Origin: Nitrosomonas sp.
Lineage (GTDB): Bacteria > Pseudomonadota > Gammaproteobacteria > Burkholderiales > Nitrosomonadaceae
DNA length: 53,575 bases
NCBI GenBank assembly: GCA_021582655.1
Contig: CP091135.1
Location: forward strand, 1,084,990 to 1,138,564
Reading direction: 5' to 3'
The translations under genes and the position numbers were made by a program. The notes beneath the pieces are model-generated. The model was not told the origin of the DNA and ran no database searches. It was given only the letters and a program-made list of their open reading frames with translations. Numbering within the stretch: position 1 is the stretch's first letter; each line of letters opens with the position of its first letter. This document shows positions 1 to 11,201 of this stretch, piece after piece.

Positions 1-143
1 CGGAGATGGTGATGCCGGGAGATAATGTATCGGTGACGGTTAACTTGATTGCACCGATTGCGATGGAAGACGGATTGCGTTTTGCGATACGGGAAGGCGG
101 CAGAACCGTTGGCGCAGGTGTGGTTGCTAAAATTATAGAATGA
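1..143 (+). CDS. tuf: Elongation factor Tu, C-terminal end (partial)
   Basis: The window opens inside this gene: only the last 46 codons are present, reading in frame from base 3 to a TGA at 141-143. The residues match the end of EF-Tu domain 3, with EMVMPGDNV, an IAPIAME segment, [16 protein letters not shown] and a final AKIIE. EF-Tu is the GTPase that carries aminoacyl-tRNA to the ribosome. Its place directly before rpsJ is the usual str-S10 junction of betaproteobacteria. Confidence 0.97.
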   Translation, partial: EMVMPGDNVSVTVNLIAPIAMEDGLRFAIREGGRTVGAGVVAKIIE

Positions 144-204
144 TTTTATATAAATCATAAACTGAAACGAATGCTAATGAGCTATAAAGCTCAGGAATTT
201 GAGT

Positions 205-513
205 ATGCAAAGTCAAAAAATAAGAATTCGCTTAAAAGCATTTGATTATCGATTAATCGATAAATCGGCTTTGGAAATTGTTGAAACAGCGAAAAGAACA
301 GGAGCGGTAGTCAAAGGTCCGGTACCATTACCTACTAGAATAGAGCGATTTGATGTACTTCGATCTCCGCATGTCAATAAGACATCCCGTGATCAATTCG
401 AGATAAGAACTCATTTAAGATTGATGGATATTATAGATCCAACAGATAAAACAGTGGATGCACTGATGAAGTTAGACTTACCAGCTGGTGTCGATGTCGA
501 AATTAAACTGTAA
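205..513 (+). CDS. rpsJ: 30S ribosomal protein S10
   Basis: First gene of the S10 operon; 102 residues, the usual family length. The protein sits in the 30S head and, as NusE, also takes part in antitermination complexes. The N-terminus [19 protein letters not shown] is diagnostic. A TTG six bases upstream (199) is in frame, but the ATG at 205 fits the family start and has an AGGA at 193-196. A 5-bp hairpin (TGAGC 178-182, GCTCA 189-193) ends right at that Shine-Dalgarno and might tune initiation; that is inference. Confidence 0.97.
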   Translation: MQSQKIRIRLKAFDYRLIDKSALEIVETAKRTGAVVKGPVPLPTRIERFDVLRSPHVNKTSRDQFEIRTHLRLMDIIDPTDKTVDALMKLDLPAGVDVEIKL

Positions 514-573
514 TTTGTGAGTTAAGTATTAGAAAGAGATAAAATCGAAGTTGGTATTTTAAAAGAGGCCAAA

Positions 574-1221
574 ATGAGTTTGGGTATAATCGGTAAGAAA
601 GTTGGCATGATCAGATTATTTACTGAAAGTGGTGATAGCTTGCCAATAACTGTCATTGATGTTTCTAACAATCGAGTTTCGCAGATAAAGTCGATCGCGT
701 CTGATGGTTATTCTGCAATTCAATTGACCTTTGGCAAAAAGAAAGCAAATAGAGTAAGTAAGGCTGTAGCTGGGCATTGTGCTAAGGCGAGTATCGAAGC
801 AGGAATATTCGTTAGGGAATTTAAATTATCAAGCGATGCAGAGCTAGAACAATTTAGTGTTGGGCAAAATATTGATCAGGATATTTTTGTTGCTGGACAA
901 CAGGTTGATGTTACGGGTATTACTATAGGAAAAGGTTTTGCGGGTTCAATGAAGCTGCATAATTTCTCATCAAATAGAGCAAGCCATGGTAATTCGAAAG
1001 CGCATAAAAAGCCGGGTTCTATTGGTATGGCGCAAGATCCTGGAAGAGTTTTTCCGGGTAAACGAATGGCTGGTCATATGGGGAATGTGAGAAGAACGAC
1101 ACAAAATCTTGAGATAGTCAAGGTTGATCATGAAAAAAAATTGCTATTAATAAAAGGATCAATTCCGGGTTCAAAGGGAGGGATTGTGCAAGTAAAAGTA
1201 GGTGTAAAGAATCCAAAATAG
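574..1221 (+). CDS. rplC: 50S ribosomal protein L3
   Basis: 215 residues, near the family norm. L3 is an early-assembly protein whose long loop reaches the peptidyl transferase centre. Visible landmarks are the start [16 protein letters not shown], the GKGFAGSMK segment, and the loop around [20 protein letters not shown] with the conserved [10 protein letters not shown] purine-rich AAAAGAGG lies before the ATG. It follows rpsJ by 60 bases in the S10 operon order. Confidence 0.97.
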   Translation: MSLGIIGKKVGMIRLFTESGDSLPITVIDVSNNRVSQIKSIASDGYSAIQLTFGKKKANRVSKAVAGHCAKASIEAGIFVREFKLSSDAELEQFSVGQNIDQDIFVAGQQVDVTGITIGKGFAGSMKLHNFSSNRASHGNSKAHKKPGSIGMAQDPGRVFPGKRMAGHMGNVRRTTQNLEIVKVDHEKKLLLIKGSIPGSKGGIVQVKVGVKNPK

Positions 1222-1248
1222 CAAGAATTTAAATAAAACGGTTAAGCA

Positions 1249-1869
1249 ATGGAACTACAACTAATTAGTACGGCGGATCACAAACAGTCTAGCATCAGCG
1301 TTTCTGAGGTTTTTTTTAATAGAGAATATAACGAGGCGCTTGTTCATCAGGTTGTAACTTCTTATTTATCTAATGCGCGACGAGCAACTCGCGCGCAAAA
1401 AGGTCGATCAGATATCGCAAAATCGACGCGTAAGCCATGGAGACAAAAGGGCACCGGAAGAGCGCGTGCTGGTATGGCTTCTAGTCCTATTTGGCGCGGA
1501 GGGGGGAAAATTTTTCCTAACACACCGGGTGAAAATTATCATAAAAAAATAAACAAAAGAATGTATCGTGCTGGAATGAGTGTGATCTTGTCTCAATTAA
1601 TACGCGATGGTCGTTTATCAGTGATTGATAGTCTCAGTGCAGCTACCCATAAAACTAAAGATTTTGTTGGTCAATTGAATAAACTTGGTTTGAAGGATGT
1701 GATGATTGTGACTAATCACATCGATAGCAATTTGCAATTATCGTCAAGAAATATTCCGAATGTATATGTAACTGAAGTGAGTAATATTGATCCGGTAAGT
1801 TTGGTACGGTATGAGAGAACTCTGTTTACGGCAGAAGGTATTCGTACATTAGAGGAGCTTTTGTCATGA
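1249..1869 (+). CDS. rplD: 50S ribosomal protein L4
   Basis: 206 residues, typical for L4, which lines the peptide exit tunnel and in enterobacteria also represses its own operon. The basic extended loop is clear ([15 protein letters not shown] followed by [12 protein letters not shown]). The stop overlaps the rplW start by four bases (ATGA), so translation of the two is probably coupled. Confidence 0.97.
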   Translation: MELQLISTADHKQSSISVSEVFFNREYNEALVHQVVTSYLSNARRATRAQKGRSDIAKSTRKPWRQKGTGRARAGMASSPIWRGGGKIFPNTPGENYHKKINKRMYRAGMSVILSQLIRDGRLSVIDSLSAATHKTKDFVGQLNKLGLKDVMIVTNHIDSNLQLSSRNIPNVYVTEVSNIDPVSLVRYERTLFTAEGIRTLEELLS

Positions 1870-2195
1870 ATAATGAAATAAAGGAAAGATTGTTAAAGAT
1901 AATAATTGGGCCATATATTTCAGAAAAAGCTACTTATATTGGGGAAAAAAATAATCAAACGATCTTTAGAGTTGCAATTGATGCAACAAAAAAAGAAATA
2001 AAGGCAGCTGTAGAAATGTTGTGGAAAGAGCAAAGAATTGAAGTGGAAAGTGTGCAAACGATTAATGTAAAAGGTAAAAGTAAAAGATTTGGAAGATACT
2101 TTGGAAAGAGGAATAATTGGAAAAAAGCAATAGTGAGTATTAAGAAAGATCAAGAGTTAAGTTTCTCAAATTTTTCGAGTATTGAGGGGAAATGA
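1866..2195 (+). CDS. rplW: 50S ribosomal protein L23
   Basis: 109 residues, slightly longer than the usual 95-105. L23 sits at the tunnel exit and docks trigger factor and SRP. The [11 protein letters not shown] start region and the [21 protein letters not shown] loop are family features. It overlaps rplD by 4 bases and rplB by 4 bases. The gene is very A-rich, with many AAA and AGA codons. Confidence 0.96.
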   Translation: MNNEIKERLLKIIIGPYISEKATYIGEKNNQTIFRVAIDATKKEIKAAVEMLWKEQRIEVESVQTINVKGKSKRFGRYFGKRNNWKKAIVSIKKDQELSFSNFSSIEGK

Positions 2196-3028
2196 TGAGA
2201 TTGGTCAAATTAAAACCTACATCACCTGGTCGCAGATCGGTAATTAAAATAGTAAGTGGGGAGTTATATAAAGGGCGATCCTACAAGAGCTTAACGGAGT
2301 GTCAGACAAAAACGGCCGGGCGCAATCACATTGGGAGAATTACGACGCGGCATCGTGGTGGTGGGCATAAGCATCATTATCGAGTGGTCGATTTTAAGAG
2401 AAATAAAGATGATATCGAAGCGCATGTTGAAAGGATTGAATATGATCCAAATCGGACTGCTCATATTGCTTTGATTTGCTATAAAGATGGCGAGCGAAAA
2501 TATATACTTGCGCCAAAAGGACTCGAAGTGGGCGCTAAGATAAGTAATGGTAAAAATGCGCAACTAAAAATTGGAGACGCTTTACCGATTCGGCATATAC
2601 CTATGGGAACTGTATTGCATTGTGTAGAGCTACAACCAGGAAAGGGGGCGCAATTAGCACGGTCAGCAGGCGCATCGGTTCAACTACAAGCACGAGAAGG
2701 TAATTATGCGCAAATCAAATTACGCTCAGGGGAAATGCGAAAAATACATATTGATTGTCGAGCCTCGATTGGCGAAGTGGGGAATGCGGCACATAATCTG
2801 AGGTCAATTGGGAAGGCTGGTGCAATTAGATGGCGAGGCATTAGACCAACAGTACGAGGCGTGGCAATGAACCCCATAGATCATCCGCATGGTGGCGGAG
2901 AAGGAAGAACATCGGCGGGGAGGCATCCTGTTAGTCCTTGGGGTACACCATCTAAAGGTTATAGAACTAGAAAGAATAAAAGAACGGAACAAATGATAGT
3001 TCGTCATCGTTATTCGAAAAAAGGCTAA
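2192..3028 (+). CDS. rplB: 50S ribosomal protein L2
   Basis: 278 residues (277 if the second of two tandem ATG codons, at 2195, is used). L2 binds 23S rRNA near the peptidyl transferase centre and is needed for subunit association. The hallmark [14 protein letters not shown] with its essential histidine is intact near residues 225-240, followed by [18 protein letters not shown]. It overlaps the rplW stop. Confidence 0.97.
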   Translation: MMRLVKLKPTSPGRRSVIKIVSGELYKGRSYKSLTECQTKTAGRNHIGRITTRHRGGGHKHHYRVVDFKRNKDDIEAHVERIEYDPNRTAHIALICYKDGERKYILAPKGLEVGAKISNGKNAQLKIGDALPIRHIPMGTVLHCVELQPGKGAQLARSAGASVQLQAREGNYAQIKLRSGEMRKIHIDCRASIGEVGNAAHNLRSIGKAGAIRWRGIRPTVRGVAMNPIDHPHGGGEGRTSAGRHPVSPWGTPSKGYRTRKNKRTEQMIVRHRYSKKG

Positions 3029-3031
3029 AGA

Positions 3032-3313
3032 ATGGCACGTTCAATAAAAAAAGGTCCCTACGTTGATTTTAAATTGGTTGCGAAAATTGAGAAAGCTCGT
3101 GTAAATAATGATAAGAAGCCAATAAAGACATGGTCGCGAAGATCTACAATATTGCCCGATTTTATAGGATTTACCTTTGCTGTACATAATGGAAAACAGC
3201 ATATTCCGGTATTCATTACAGAAAATATGGTAGGTCATAAGTTGGGGGAATTCTCATTAACGAGAACTTTTAAAGGGCATGCAGGTGATAAAAAAGCTGT
3301 AGTGAAACGTTAG
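3032..3313 (+). CDS. rpsS: 30S ribosomal protein S19
   Basis: 93 residues, the standard size. S19 lies in the 30S head and contacts S13 and the A-site finger. The start [15 protein letters not shown] and the [21 protein letters not shown] segment are diagnostic, as is the C-terminal [13 protein letters not shown]. It lies 3 bases after rplB. Confidence 0.97.
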   Translation: MARSIKKGPYVDFKLVAKIEKARVNNDKKPIKTWSRRSTILPDFIGFTFAVHNGKQHIPVFITENMVGHKLGEFSLTRTFKGHAGDKKAVVKR

Positions 3314-3321
3314 AGGAAATG

Positions 3322-3663
3322 ATGGAAACTAAAGCAATATTGCGAGGTGCACGAATTTCTGCTCAGAAAAGTCGTTTGATTGCGAATCAGATTAAGGGAT
3401 TGCCAATAGAGAAGGCACTAAATATATTAAATTTTAGCCAAAAAAAAGGCTCCTTCATTCTGAAGAAATTATTGGAATCTGCGGTTGCTAATGCGGAGCA
3501 TAACGATGGCGCCGATATTGATGAATTAAGAGTCGCAGAAATTTGTATTGATAAAGGTATGGTAATGAAAAGAACATCTGCGCGTGCAAAAGGTAGGGGA
3601 AATCGAATAAGCAAGCAGACTTGTCATATCCTATTAAGAATTAGTGATGAACCATTGCGTTAG
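3322..3663 (+). CDS. rplV: 50S ribosomal protein L22
   Basis: 113 residues from the ATG at 3322; an adjacent in-frame ATG at 3319 would add one residue but would leave only one base after the AGAGGA at 3312-3317. L22 lines the exit tunnel. Family signatures are [15 protein letters not shown] near the N-terminus and the basic hairpin [20 protein letters not shown], the region where macrolide-resistance changes occur in other bacteria. Confidence 0.96.
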   Translation: METKAILRGARISAQKSRLIANQIKGLPIEKALNILNFSQKKGSFILKKLLESAVANAEHNDGADIDELRVAEICIDKGMVMKRTSARAKGRGNRISKQTCHILLRISDEPLR

Positions 3664-3683
3664 AAATAAAAGGCATTAGAATT

Positions 3684-4478
3684 ATGGGACAAAAAATTCA
3701 CCCAATAGGCTTTCGTTTATCAGTTCAAAGAAACTGGCTATCAAGATGGTATGCAAGTAGCAATGAATTTGCAGCAATGCTGAACGAAGATATTAAAGTT
3801 AGGGCATTTCTTAGTGAAAGACTCAAAGGCGCATCTGTAGGAAAAGTATTGATTGAAAGGCCATCAAAAAATGCGAGAATTACAATTTATAGTTCGCGAC
3901 CTGGAGTTGTCATAGGTAAGAAGGGTGAAGATATAGAAGAATTGAGAGCGGAGCTTCAGAGTAGAATGGGAGTGCCTGTTCATGTCAACATTGAAGAAAT
4001 AAGAAAGCCAGAACTAGATGCGCAATTAATTGCTGATAATATTGCGCAGCAATTAGAAAAAAGAATTATGTTTCGTAGAGCAATGAAGCGGGCAATGCAA
4101 AATGCCATGCGATTAGGTGCTCAAGGAATTAAAATTATGAGTTCTGGTCGATTAAATGGTATTGAAATCGCTCGAACTGAATGGTATCGCGAGGGTAGGG
4201 TTCCATTACATACCCTGAGGGCTGATCTAGATTATGGTACAGCGGAAGCTAAAACAACGTATGGTATAATTGGTATCAAGGTGTGGATCTTTAAAGGTGA
4301 ATTGATAGGACGTGAAGAACATATTCATTTATTGAATTCTTCAAATCTGGATCAAGAAAAAAAAAGATTTAACAAACGAAGCTCATTGAAGAATAAGTTA
4401 AATGAATTTGAAGATACATCAGATTCAGATGATAAAGAAATTATGAATATCGAGGATGATAATGCTTCAGCCAGCTAG
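3684..4478 (+). CDS. rpsC: 30S ribosomal protein S3
   Basis: 264 residues, about 30 longer than E. coli S3. S3 forms part of the mRNA entry channel. The start [12 protein letters not shown], the KH-domain loop [16 protein letters not shown] near residue 75, and the C-terminal domain ending in [14 protein letters not shown] are all present. The extra length is a tail: a basic stretch followed by an acidic end ([15 protein letters not shown]). The last 17 bases overlap rplP. Confidence 0.97.
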   Translation: MGQKIHPIGFRLSVQRNWLSRWYASSNEFAAMLNEDIKVRAFLSERLKGASVGKVLIERPSKNARITIYSSRPGVVIGKKGEDIEELRAELQSRMGVPVHVNIEEIRKPELDAQLIADNIAQQLEKRIMFRRAMKRAMQNAMRLGAQGIKIMSSGRLNGIEIARTEWYREGRVPLHTLRADLDYGTAEAKTTYGIIGIKVWIFKGELIGREEHIHLLNSSNLDQEKKRFNKRSSLKNKLNEFEDTSDSDDKEIMNIEDDNASAS

Positions 4479-4875
4479 AACCAAATACCGGAAGCAGCAA
4501 AAAGGAAGAAATACTGGCGTTGCTCAGCGTGGTGCAAAAGTAAGCTTTGGAGAGTTTGGTTTAAAAGCGGTTGAAAGAGGCCGGTTGACATCAAGGCAAA
4601 TCGAAGCAGCTAGAAGGGCGATGACGCGGCATATTAAAAGAGGAGGGAGAATTTGGATCAGAATTTTTCCTGATAAACCAATTTCGCGAAAACCGGCTGA
4701 AGTTAGAATGGGAAATGGAAAAGGTAGTCCAGAATATTATGTAGCTGAGATTCAACCGGGAAAGGTATTGTATGAGATGGACGGGGTTAATGAGGTATTA
4801 GCTAAAGAGGCGTTTAAGCTTGCCGCTGCGAAATTGCCTATTAAAACGACATTTACGCAAAGACAATTAGGGTAG
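4462..4875 (+). CDS. rplP: 50S ribosomal protein L16
   Basis: 137 residues from the ATG at 4462, which gives the universal start [17 protein letters not shown]; an upstream in-frame ATG at 4456 is less likely. L16 helps form the A-tRNA site of the large subunit. [21 protein letters not shown] and [19 protein letters not shown] are conserved. The start lies inside the 3' end of rpsC. Confidence 0.97.
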   Translation: MLQPARTKYRKQQKGRNTGVAQRGAKVSFGEFGLKAVERGRLTSRQIEAARRAMTRHIKRGGRIWIRIFPDKPISRKPAEVRMGNGKGSPEYYVAEIQPGKVLYEMDGVNEVLAKEAFKLAAAKLPIKTTFTQRQLG

Positions 4876-4880
4876 AAATT

Positions 4881-5081
4881 ATGAAGGCATCAGATCTAAA
4901 TGTAATGACACTTCATGAACTAAATAAAGAGCTTGTGGAGTTATTACATAAGCAGTTTGTTCTTAGGATGCAAATGTCGACACAACAAATTACTAATACA
5001 AAATTACTAAAAGCAACCAGGAAAGATATCGCTAGAATAAAAACAGTGATTACTATCAAAAAAATGCATCATGATAAATAA
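4881..5081 (+). CDS. rpmC: 50S ribosomal protein L29
   Basis: 66 residues, the usual size for this helical-hairpin protein at the tunnel exit. The MKASDLN start and the [19 protein letters not shown] segment match the family, as does the [11 protein letters not shown] helix. The last 11 bases overlap rpsQ. Confidence 0.95.
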   Translation: MKASDLNVMTLHELNKELVELLHKQFVLRMQMSTQQITNTKLLKATRKDIARIKTVITIKKMHHDK

Positions 5082-5316
5082 TAAATTAAAACGTATTTTA
5101 AGTGGTAAAGTTGTTGGTAATAAGATGGCAAAAACTGTAACGGTCTTAATCGAGAAACGATTGCGGCATCCTTTGTATGGAAAATATATTACTCGCTCTA
5201 AGAAATATCATGCCCATACGGAAACTGATCAATTAAAAATTGGTGACGATGTTTTAATTCAAGAATGTCGTCCATTATCGAAGACCAAAAATTGGATAGT
5301 ACTAAAGCAATTATAA
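5071..5316 (+). CDS. rpsQ: 30S ribosomal protein S17
   Basis: 81 residues, normal for this OB-fold primary-binding protein. [36 protein letters not shown] and [11 protein letters not shown] are family signatures. The ATG at 5071 lies inside the end of rpmC, so coupling is likely. A 64-base AT-rich spacer separates it from rplN. Confidence 0.96.
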   Translation: MINNKLKRILSGKVVGNKMAKTVTVLIEKRLRHPLYGKYITRSKKYHAHTETDQLKIGDDVLIQECRPLSKTKNWIVLKQL

Positions 5317-5380
5317 GTCAGTATTTTTGTAATTATTACTTCAAGAATTTCATATAGATCATAAAGATTAGAGATTAAAT

Positions 5381-5749
5381 ATGATTCAAATGCAATCACT
5401 ATTAAATGTTGCGGATAATACAGGTGCAAAATCTTTGATGTGTATTAAAGTCTTAGGTGGCTCTAAAAGACAATATGCAGGAATAGGGGATATTATTAAA
5501 GTTAGTATCAAAGAAGCAGCTCCTAGAGGACGTGTGAAAAAAGGCGATGTTTATAATGCTGTAGTAGTTCGAACAGCGAAAGGGATTCGTCGAATTGATG
5601 GATCTGTCATTAAATTTGATGCTAACGCAGCAGTTTTGCTAAACAATAAGTATGAACCTATAGGTACAAGAATTTTCGGTCCTGTAACAAGGGAATTAAG
5701 AACCGCACGTTTTATGAAAATTGTGTCGCTAGCTCCAGAAGTTTTATAG
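5381..5749 (+). CDS. rplN: 50S ribosomal protein L14
   Basis: 122 residues, the exact family length. L14 forms part of the subunit interface. [20 protein letters not shown] and the [11 protein letters not shown] segment near the C-terminus are nearly invariant. This is the first gene of the spc block; no promoter could be assigned with confidence in the spacer before it. Confidence 0.97.
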   Translation: MIQMQSLLNVADNTGAKSLMCIKVLGGSKRQYAGIGDIIKVSIKEAAPRGRVKKGDVYNAVVVRTAKGIRRIDGSVIKFDANAAVLLNNKYEPIGTRIFGPVTRELRTARFMKIVSLAPEVL

Positions 5750-5765
5750 TATTAAGAGGATTAAA

Positions 5766-6083
5766 ATGCAGAAACTGAGAAAGGGTGACACTATCGTAGT
5801 GCTTGCTGGTAAAGACAAAGGAAAAACAGGTTCAATTATAAAAATGATTGGTGCTAATAAAGCTGTAGTTCAGAATATTAATCTTATAAAAAAACACGAG
5901 AAGGCGAATCCTATGAAGGGGATTTCTGGAGGAATAGTTGAACGAGAAATGCCGATACATTTATCTAACATTGCTATCTACAATTTTACAACTAAGAAAG
6001 CTGATAAAATTGGAAGTAAGTTTGATGAAGAAAATAATAAGACTAGAATTTATAAGTCAACTGGCGAGATAATGGAAGCTTAA
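5766..6083 (+). CDS. rplX: 50S ribosomal protein L24
   Basis: 105 residues, standard. L24 starts 50S assembly. The N-terminal KOW motif is clear (LRKGDTIVVLAGKDKGKTG, residues 3-21), followed by NLIKKHEKANPM. An AGAGGA lies just before the ATG. Confidence 0.96.
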   Translation: MQKLRKGDTIVVLAGKDKGKTGSIIKMIGANKAVVQNINLIKKHEKANPMKGISGGIVEREMPIHLSNIAIYNFTTKKADKIGSKFDEENNKTRIYKSTGEIMEA

Positions 6084-6098
6084 ATACGTGGAACAGTC

Positions 6099-6638
6099 AT
6101 GGCTAGATTGCAGGAATTTTATAAGAATACAGTTACAAAGCAACTTATTGAACAGTTTAACTATAAGTCAATAATGGAAGTTCCGAGAATAACAAAAATA
6201 ACGTTAAATATCGGAGTGGGTGAGGCTACTACTGATAAAAAAATTATTGAGAATGTTTTATCAGATTTAACAAAGATTAGCGCACAAAAACCTGTAATAA
6301 CGCGAGCTAAAAAATCTATTGCGACATTCAAAGTTCGGAAAGATTATCCAATTGGATGTATGGTTACATTGCGGCGGGAGCGCATGTATGAGTTCTTGGA
6401 CAGATTAATTTCAATTGCGATACCAAGGATACGAGACTTTAGAGGGATATCAGGAAAATCATTTGATGGAAGAGGAAACTATAACCTTGGGATTAAAGAG
6501 CAAATTATTTTTCCTGAAATAGATTACGATAAAATTGATGCTATTCGAGGTATGAATATTTCAATTACTACTAGCGCTAAAAATGACAAAGAAGCAAAGG
6601 CTCTTTTGGTGGCTTTTAGCTTTCCTTTTAAGAATTGA
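6099..6638 (+). CDS. rplE: 50S ribosomal protein L5
   Basis: 179 residues, the exact family size. L5 binds 5S rRNA and touches the P-site t[38 protein letters not shown] and [22 protein letters not shown] are diagnostic. Confidence 0.97.
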   Translation: MARLQEFYKNTVTKQLIEQFNYKSIMEVPRITKITLNIGVGEATTDKKIIENVLSDLTKISAQKPVITRAKKSIATFKVRKDYPIGCMVTLRRERMYEFLDRLISIAIPRIRDFRGISGKSFDGRGNYNLGIKEQIIFPEIDYDKIDAIRGMNISITTSAKNDKEAKALLVAFSFPFKN

Positions 6639-6645
6639 GGATTAC

Positions 6646-6951
6646 ATGGCAAAATTGGCTATAATTAATCGAAACTTAAAAAGACAAAAAACTGTAAGTA
6701 AATTTGCTAAAACTAGGAAAAGCTTATATGACACTATTAATAATAGTAGATTAAGTGGGGAAGAAAGAATGCAAGCTCGGGTAGAGCTGCAAAAGTTACC
6801 ACGTAATTCTAGTCCAGTTAGATTGCGCAGTCGCTGTACTTTAACCGGTCGACCACGAGGGGTTTACTCGAAGTTTGGATTGGGGCGAAATAAATTGCGG
6901 GAAATTGCTATGTGCGGAAAAATACCCGGCTTAATCAAAGCAAGCTGGTGA
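6646..6951 (+). CDS. rpsN: 30S ribosomal protein S14
   Basis: 101 residues from the ATG at 6646, the long form lacking the four-cysteine zinc ribbon. The C-terminal [20 protein letters not shown] and [11 protein letters not shown] are typical of S14. A longer in-frame extension back to 6583 would run into rplE and is rejected. A GAGG stands before the chosen start. Confidence 0.97.
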   Translation: MAKLAIINRNLKRQKTVSKFAKTRKSLYDTINNSRLSGEERMQARVELQKLPRNSSPVRLRSRCTLTGRPRGVYSKFGLGRNKLREIAMCGKIPGLIKASW

Positions 6952-6987
6952 ATACGATTAACTTAACCACAATAAGAATATAACATT

Positions 6988-7383
6988 ATGTCAATGAGTG
7001 ATCCAATCGCAGATATGCTGACACGTATACGTAATGCGCAGCAAGCAAAAAAACAAATGGTTCAGATGCCCAGTTCAAAGCTAAAAATATCAATATCAAA
7101 AGTTTTAAAAGAAGAAGGTTATATTGATAATTTTAATATTGAGTATAACAAAGGGAAGAATTATCTAATAATTCTTCTCAAATATTATCGTGATCGTCCT
7201 GTAATTGAGAAAATAATTCGAATTAGTAAGCCGGGTTTGAGGATATATAGATCAAAGCAGAATTTGCCGCATGTTATGAATAACTTAGGGATTGCTATTA
7301 TTTCAACTTCCAAAGGAGTCATGACAGAACGTAAGGCTAGGCTAGAAGGCATTGGCGGTGAACTTATATGTCACGTTGTTTAA
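6988..7383 (+). CDS. rpsH: 30S ribosomal protein S8
   Basis: 131 residues, the usual length. S8 binds the central domain of 16S rRNA; in enterobacteria it also represses the spc operon. [18 protein letters not shown] and the C-terminal [20 protein letters not shown] are diagnostic. Confidence 0.97.
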   Translation: MSMSDPIADMLTRIRNAQQAKKQMVQMPSSKLKISISKVLKEEGYIDNFNIEYNKGKNYLIILLKYYRDRPVIEKIIRISKPGLRIYRSKQNLPHVMNNLGIAIISTSKGVMTERKARLEGIGGELICHVV

Positions 7384-7395
7384 AGGGAACTGGAA

Positions 7396-7929
7396 ATGTC
7401 GCGAGTAAGTAAGAATCCAATAAATATTCCAGCAGGGGTTGAAGTTAATATCAAGCCTGAATTTATTGAAATTAAAGGACCGTTAGGTCTTTTAGTGCAC
7501 TCATTGTCAGAATATGTGCAGGTTGAGATTCAATCAAATCAATTGAATATAATTGCTAAATTTGATTCAAAAAAATCTAATGAACTTTCAGGCACTATGC
7601 GTGCATTACTAGCTAATATGGTTAAGGGTGTTACAGCCGGGTTTGAAGAAAAATTACAATTAGTTGGAGTTGGGTATCGTGCTCAAGTTAATGGAGATGT
7701 TTTAAATTTAGCACTTGGTTTTTCTCATCCAATAGAGCATGCTGTTCCTCAAGGCATAAAAATTGAAACACCGATACAAACGGAGATTATTATTAAAGGT
7801 ATTGATAAACAAAAAGTAGGTCAAGTTGCCGCAGATATTCGTTCATATCGCAAACCCGAGCCATATAAAGGGAAGGGGATTCGTTATTTCGATGAAAAAA
7901 TTATCATAAAAGAAACGAAGAAGAAATAA
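7396..7929 (+). CDS. rplF: 50S ribosomal protein L6
   Basis: 177 residues, the exact family length. L6 lies at the base of the factor-binding stalk. [17 protein letters not shown], the [19 protein letters not shown] repeat unit and the C-terminal [15 protein letters not shown] are characteristic. Confidence 0.97.
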   Translation: MSRVSKNPINIPAGVEVNIKPEFIEIKGPLGLLVHSLSEYVQVEIQSNQLNIIAKFDSKKSNELSGTMRALLANMVKGVTAGFEEKLQLVGVGYRAQVNGDVLNLALGFSHPIEHAVPQGIKIETPIQTEIIIKGIDKQKVGQVAADIRSYRKPEPYKGKGIRYFDEKIIIKETKKK

Positions 7930-7937
7930 TTAATAAA

Positions 7938-8297
7938 ATGCAGAATCTCAGAGATAAACGAAAAAATCGTTCCAAAAAATGTCGCTTTCTGATATTGAAA
8001 TCAGGAAATATCCGTCTCTCCGTGCATCGTACTAATATGCATATATACGCACAACTTATTGATGATAAGATTCAAAAAACTATTACTTCAGCATCATCTT
8101 TAGATTCGATACTAGAGAAAAAAGATGGTATTACAGGAGGTAATATTACGGGAGCTATCGCAGTTGGTAGATTGTTAGCGGAAAGGGCAATAAAATTAGG
8201 AATTACTACGATAGCTTTTGATAGGTCAGGTTATAAATACCATGGTAGGGTCAAAGCATTAGCTGAGGCTGCGCGTGAGAATGGATTGATATTTTAA
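7938..8297 (+). CDS. rplR: 50S ribosomal protein L18
   Basis: 119 residues, standard. L18 binds 5S r[20 protein letters not shown] and the C-terminal [20 protein letters not shown] are family hallmarks. It lies 8 bases after rplF. Confidence 0.97.
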   Translation: MQNLRDKRKNRSKKCRFLILKSGNIRLSVHRTNMHIYAQLIDDKIQKTITSASSLDSILEKKDGITGGNITGAIAVGRLLAERAIKLGITTIAFDRSGYKYHGRVKALAEAARENGLIF

Positions 8298-8316
8298 TAG
8301 AATAAGGAAATTCTAA

Positions 8317-8838
8317 ATGGTAAAGCCTAATAATAAGACTGTGCTGATGGAAGATGTAAACGAAAATTTGCGCGAGAAAATGGTGACCATAAATCGTGTA
8401 ACGAAAGTTGTGAAGGGGGGTAGGATATTAGGTTTTGCAGCTTTAACTGTTGTTGGAGATGGGGATGGTGGGGTTGGTATGGGCAAGGGGAAAGCTCGAG
8501 AAGTTCCGGTTGCCGTTCAGAAGGCAATGGATGAGGCGAGAAAAAAAATGACTAAAATAAAGTTAATCAACGGAACTATCTATCATCCAATTACAGCATC
8601 GCATGGAGCAGCAAAAGTGTATATGCAGCCTGCGCCAGAAGGAACAGGAATCATCGCAGGAGGGCCTATGCGTGCTATTTTTGAAGTAATGGGAATGACC
8701 AATATTCTGGCTAAATGTATTGGATCAACAAATCCATATAATGTTGTGAGGGCAACATTAAAAGGATTAAATGCTATGAATGCACCAGCTGAAATAGCGG
8801 CTAAACGAAATAAAACTGTTCAAGAAATACTAGGGTAA
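8317..8838 (+). CDS. rpsE: 30S ribosomal protein S5
   Basis: 173 residues, typical. S5 takes part in decoding fidelity and mRNA unwinding at the entry channel. The double-stranded RNA-binding-like N-terminal domain has [20 protein letters not shown] and [17 protein letters not shown]; the C-terminal half has [20 protein letters not shown]. Confidence 0.97.
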   Translation: MVKPNNKTVLMEDVNENLREKMVTINRVTKVVKGGRILGFAALTVVGDGDGGVGMGKGKAREVPVAVQKAMDEARKKMTKIKLINGTIYHPITASHGAAKVYMQPAPEGTGIIAGGPMRAIFEVMGMTNILAKCIGSTNPYNVVRATLKGLNAMNAPAEIAAKRNKTVQEILG

Positions 8839-8840
8839 AA

Positions 8841-9032
8841 ATGATCGATTCATTCGAGAATACTGTGATAAAGATAACACTTACTAAAAGTCTCATCGGA
8901 ACGAAATTAGCTCATAAAAGAATAATTAAAGGATTGGGATTGCGTAAGTTAAATAAGTATAAAATATTGAAGGATACACCGGAAATACGTGGAATGATTC
9001 GGAAAGTCAATTACTTGATTAAATGTGAATAA
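8841..9032 (+). CDS. rpmD: 50S ribosomal protein L30
   Basis: 63 residues, normal for bacterial L30. [28 protein letters not shown] and the C-terminal [15 protein letters not shown] match the family. It lies 2 bases after rpsE. Confidence 0.95.
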   Translation: MIDSFENTVIKITLTKSLIGTKLAHKRIIKGLGLRKLNKYKILKDTPEIRGMIRKVNYLIKCE

Positions 9033-9037
9033 AAATT

Positions 9038-9463
9038 ATGCGACTCAATAAAATTTCACCGGGAATAGATTCAAGAAAATATAGAGCGCGAGTAGGGCGA
9101 GGGATAGGCTCGGCGTTAGGAAAAACTTGTGGTAGGGGACATAAAGGTCAGAAATCTAGATCGGGAGGGTATCACAAAGTTGGCTTCGAGGGTGGACAAA
9201 TGCCTATTCAAAGAAGATTGCCGAAGCGCGGATTTGTGTCATTTGGTAAGGTGCTGAGAATAAGAAGTTCATCCATTATAAAAATTGATGAAGAATTGAT
9301 TAATAAAGAGATACTAGTTAAATGTAAATTGATTTCTAACTATATAGAGAAAGTAAAAATATACAAGAATAGTGAAATCGATAAAAAGATGACTATATCA
9401 GGAATCAGAGTTAGTAAGGGATTTAAGAGTGCTGTTGAAATCAATGGTGGTTCTATTTTATAG
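9038..9463 (+). CDS. rplO: 50S ribosomal protein L15
   Basis: 141 residues, close to the usual 144. L15 is a late-assembly protein. The glycine-rich start region ([20 protein letters not shown], then SRSGG) and the [17 protein letters not shown] segment are diagnostic. It precedes secY, as in other spc operons. Confidence 0.96.
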   Translation: MRLNKISPGIDSRKYRARVGRGIGSALGKTCGRGHKGQKSRSGGYHKVGFEGGQMPIQRRLPKRGFVSFGKVLRIRSSSIIKIDEELINKEILVKCKLISNYIEKVKIYKNSEIDKKMTISGIRVSKGFKSAVEINGGSIL

Positions 9464-9486
9464 ACATAGATGAAATATATTGAATT

Positions 9487-10803
9487 ATGTCAATAAAAAA
9501 TATAGATAAATTCTCTGATTTAAAACGGCGCTTGTGGTTTTTATTTTTAGCACTTATAGTGTATCGTATTGGTGCTCATGTACCAGTGCCTGGAATTGAT
9601 CCGATTATTTTAAAGGAATTATTTGAATCTCAGGAAGGCGGCGTACTGGGCATGTTTAACATGTTTTCTGGGGGAGCTCTGTCACGTTTTTCTATATTTG
9701 CCTTGGGTATAATGCCATATATATCGGCTTCTATCATTATGCAACTAGGTACAGTAGCTGTACCTTTTCTTGAGCAATTAAAGAAAGAAGGTGAATCCGG
9801 GAGGAGAAAAATCGCGCAATATACGCGCTATGGAACACTTTTGCTAGCTTTAATACAAAGCTATGGAATATCAATCGCTCTACAAGCACAGGCAGGTTTG
9901 GTAATTAATCCTGGCTCATCGTTTATTTTAACAACTGTTATTACTTTAGTGACAGGGACTATTTTTTTGATGTGGCTGGGGGAACAGATAACAGAGCGCG
10001 GAATTGGCAACGGAATTTCTTTGATAATATTTGCCGGTATCGCGGCAGGCCTACCGAGTGCAATTGGTGGAACACTGGATTTGGTGAGTACGGGATCTAT
10101 GCACTTCTTGACTGCTCTGACTATATTTGTCGCTGCTGCTATGGTAACTTCGATCGTGGTTTTTGTTGAAAAGGGGCAAAGAAGAATACTCGTAAATTAT
10201 GCAAAGAGGCAAGTTGGGCAAAAAATATATGGGGGTCAAAGCTCTCATCTACCTCTGAAGATTAATATGGCAGGAGTGATACCCCCCATTTTTGCATCTA
10301 GTATTATTTTATTTCCTGCAACTTTAGCTGGGTGGTTTTCAAGTAATGAGAACTTGACTTGGCTCAAAGATATTAGTGGTGCTTTAGCACCAGGACAACC
10401 GGTTTATGTTTTGTTATATGTAATAATGATAGTGTTCTTTTGTTTTTTTTACACGGCTTTAGTATTTAATCCAAAGGAAACATCAGATAATCTTAAAAAA
10501 AGTGGTGCCTTTATTCCTGGTATTAGGCCAGGCGAACAAACAACACGTTATGTAGAAAAGGTAATTTTGCGACTAACTTTGGCGGGTTCAATTTATGTCT
10601 CTCTAGTGTGTCTTTTGCCAGAATTCCTAATTTTAACGTGGAATGTGCCTTTTTATTTTGGTGGAACATCACTGCTGATCATAGTTATTGTCACTATGGA
10701 TTTTATGTCACAAGTTCAATCGCATGTCATGTCTTCTCAATATGATAGTTTGTTGAGGAAGGCTAATTTTAAAACTAACGATCCCAAAATAGTCACTAAG
10801 TAA
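9487..10803 (+). CDS. secY: Preprotein translocase subunit SecY
   Basis: 438 residues, the full family length. SecY forms the protein-conducting channel of the inner membrane with SecE and SecG. Ten hydrophobic segments can be followed; family landmarks are [34 protein letters not shown], the [18 protein letters not shown] loop, and [20 protein letters not shown] in the large cytoplasmic loop that binds SecA and the ribosome. Confidence 0.98.
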   Translation: MSIKNIDKFSDLKRRLWFLFLALIVYRIGAHVPVPGIDPIILKELFESQEGGVLGMFNMFSGGALSRFSIFALGIMPYISASIIMQLGTVAVPFLEQLKKEGESGRRKIAQYTRYGTLLLALIQSYGISIALQAQAGLVINPGSSFILTTVITLVTGTIFLMWLGEQITERGIGNGISLIIFAGIAAGLPSAIGGTLDLVSTGSMHFLTALTIFVAAAMVTSIVVFVEKGQRRILVNYAKRQVGQKIYGGQSSHLPLKINMAGVIPPIFASSIILFPATLAGWFSSNENLTWLKDISGALAPGQPVYVLLYVIMIVFFCFFYTALVFNPKETSDNLKKSGAFIPGIRPGEQTTRYVEKVILRLTLAGSIYVSLVCLLPEFLILTWNVPFYFGGTSLLIIVIVTMDFMSQVQSHVMSSQYDSLLRKANFKTNDPKIVTK

Positions 10804-10806
10804 TTA

Positions 10807-11025
10807 ATGGCCAAAGAAGAAACAATACAAATGCAAGGCGAAGTACTGGAGACTTTACCTAATGCGACTTTTCGTGTCAAATTGGAAAATGGGCATATAG
10901 TTTTAGGTCACATATCGGGTAAAATGCGCATGCATTACATCAGGATACTTCCTGGAGACAAAGTCACTGTTGACTTGACTCCATATGATCTCACAAAAGC
11001 AAGGATAACTTTTAGGGCTAAGTAA
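10807..11025 (+). CDS. infA: Translation initiation factor IF-1
   Basis: 72 residues, the exact family size. This OB-fold factor binds the 30S A site during initiation. [38 protein letters not shown] and RILPGDKV are standard. It lies 3 bases after secY, the usual betaproteobacterial arrangement. Confidence 0.97.
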   Translation: MAKEETIQMQGEVLETLPNATFRVKLENGHIVLGHISGKMRMHYIRILPGDKVTVDLTPYDLTKARITFRAK

Positions 11026-11056
11026 TTTTAATATAACTATTAGTGAGCAATAAGTT

Positions 11057-11170
11057 ATGAAAGTAAATGCGTCTGTAAAAAAAATGTGTAGAAACTGCAA
11101 AATAATCCGTCGAAATAGGGTAGTGCGAGTGATTTGTTCTGATCCACGCCATAAACAGCGGCAGGGTTAA
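11057..11170 (+). CDS. rpmJ: 50S ribosomal protein L36
   Basis: A short gene of 37 codons plus TAA. The protein has the zinc-binding pattern of L36: Cys11, Cys14, Cys27 and His32, in [15 protein letters not shown] and [13 protein letters not shown]. It is the C+ (zinc) paralogue and lies between infA and rpsM, its conserved place. Confidence 0.96.
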   Translation: MKVNASVKKMCRNCKIIRRNRVVRVICSDPRHKQRQG

Positions 11171-11201
11171 CTTAATTAAATTAAGATAGGGAATTTTCTA
11201 A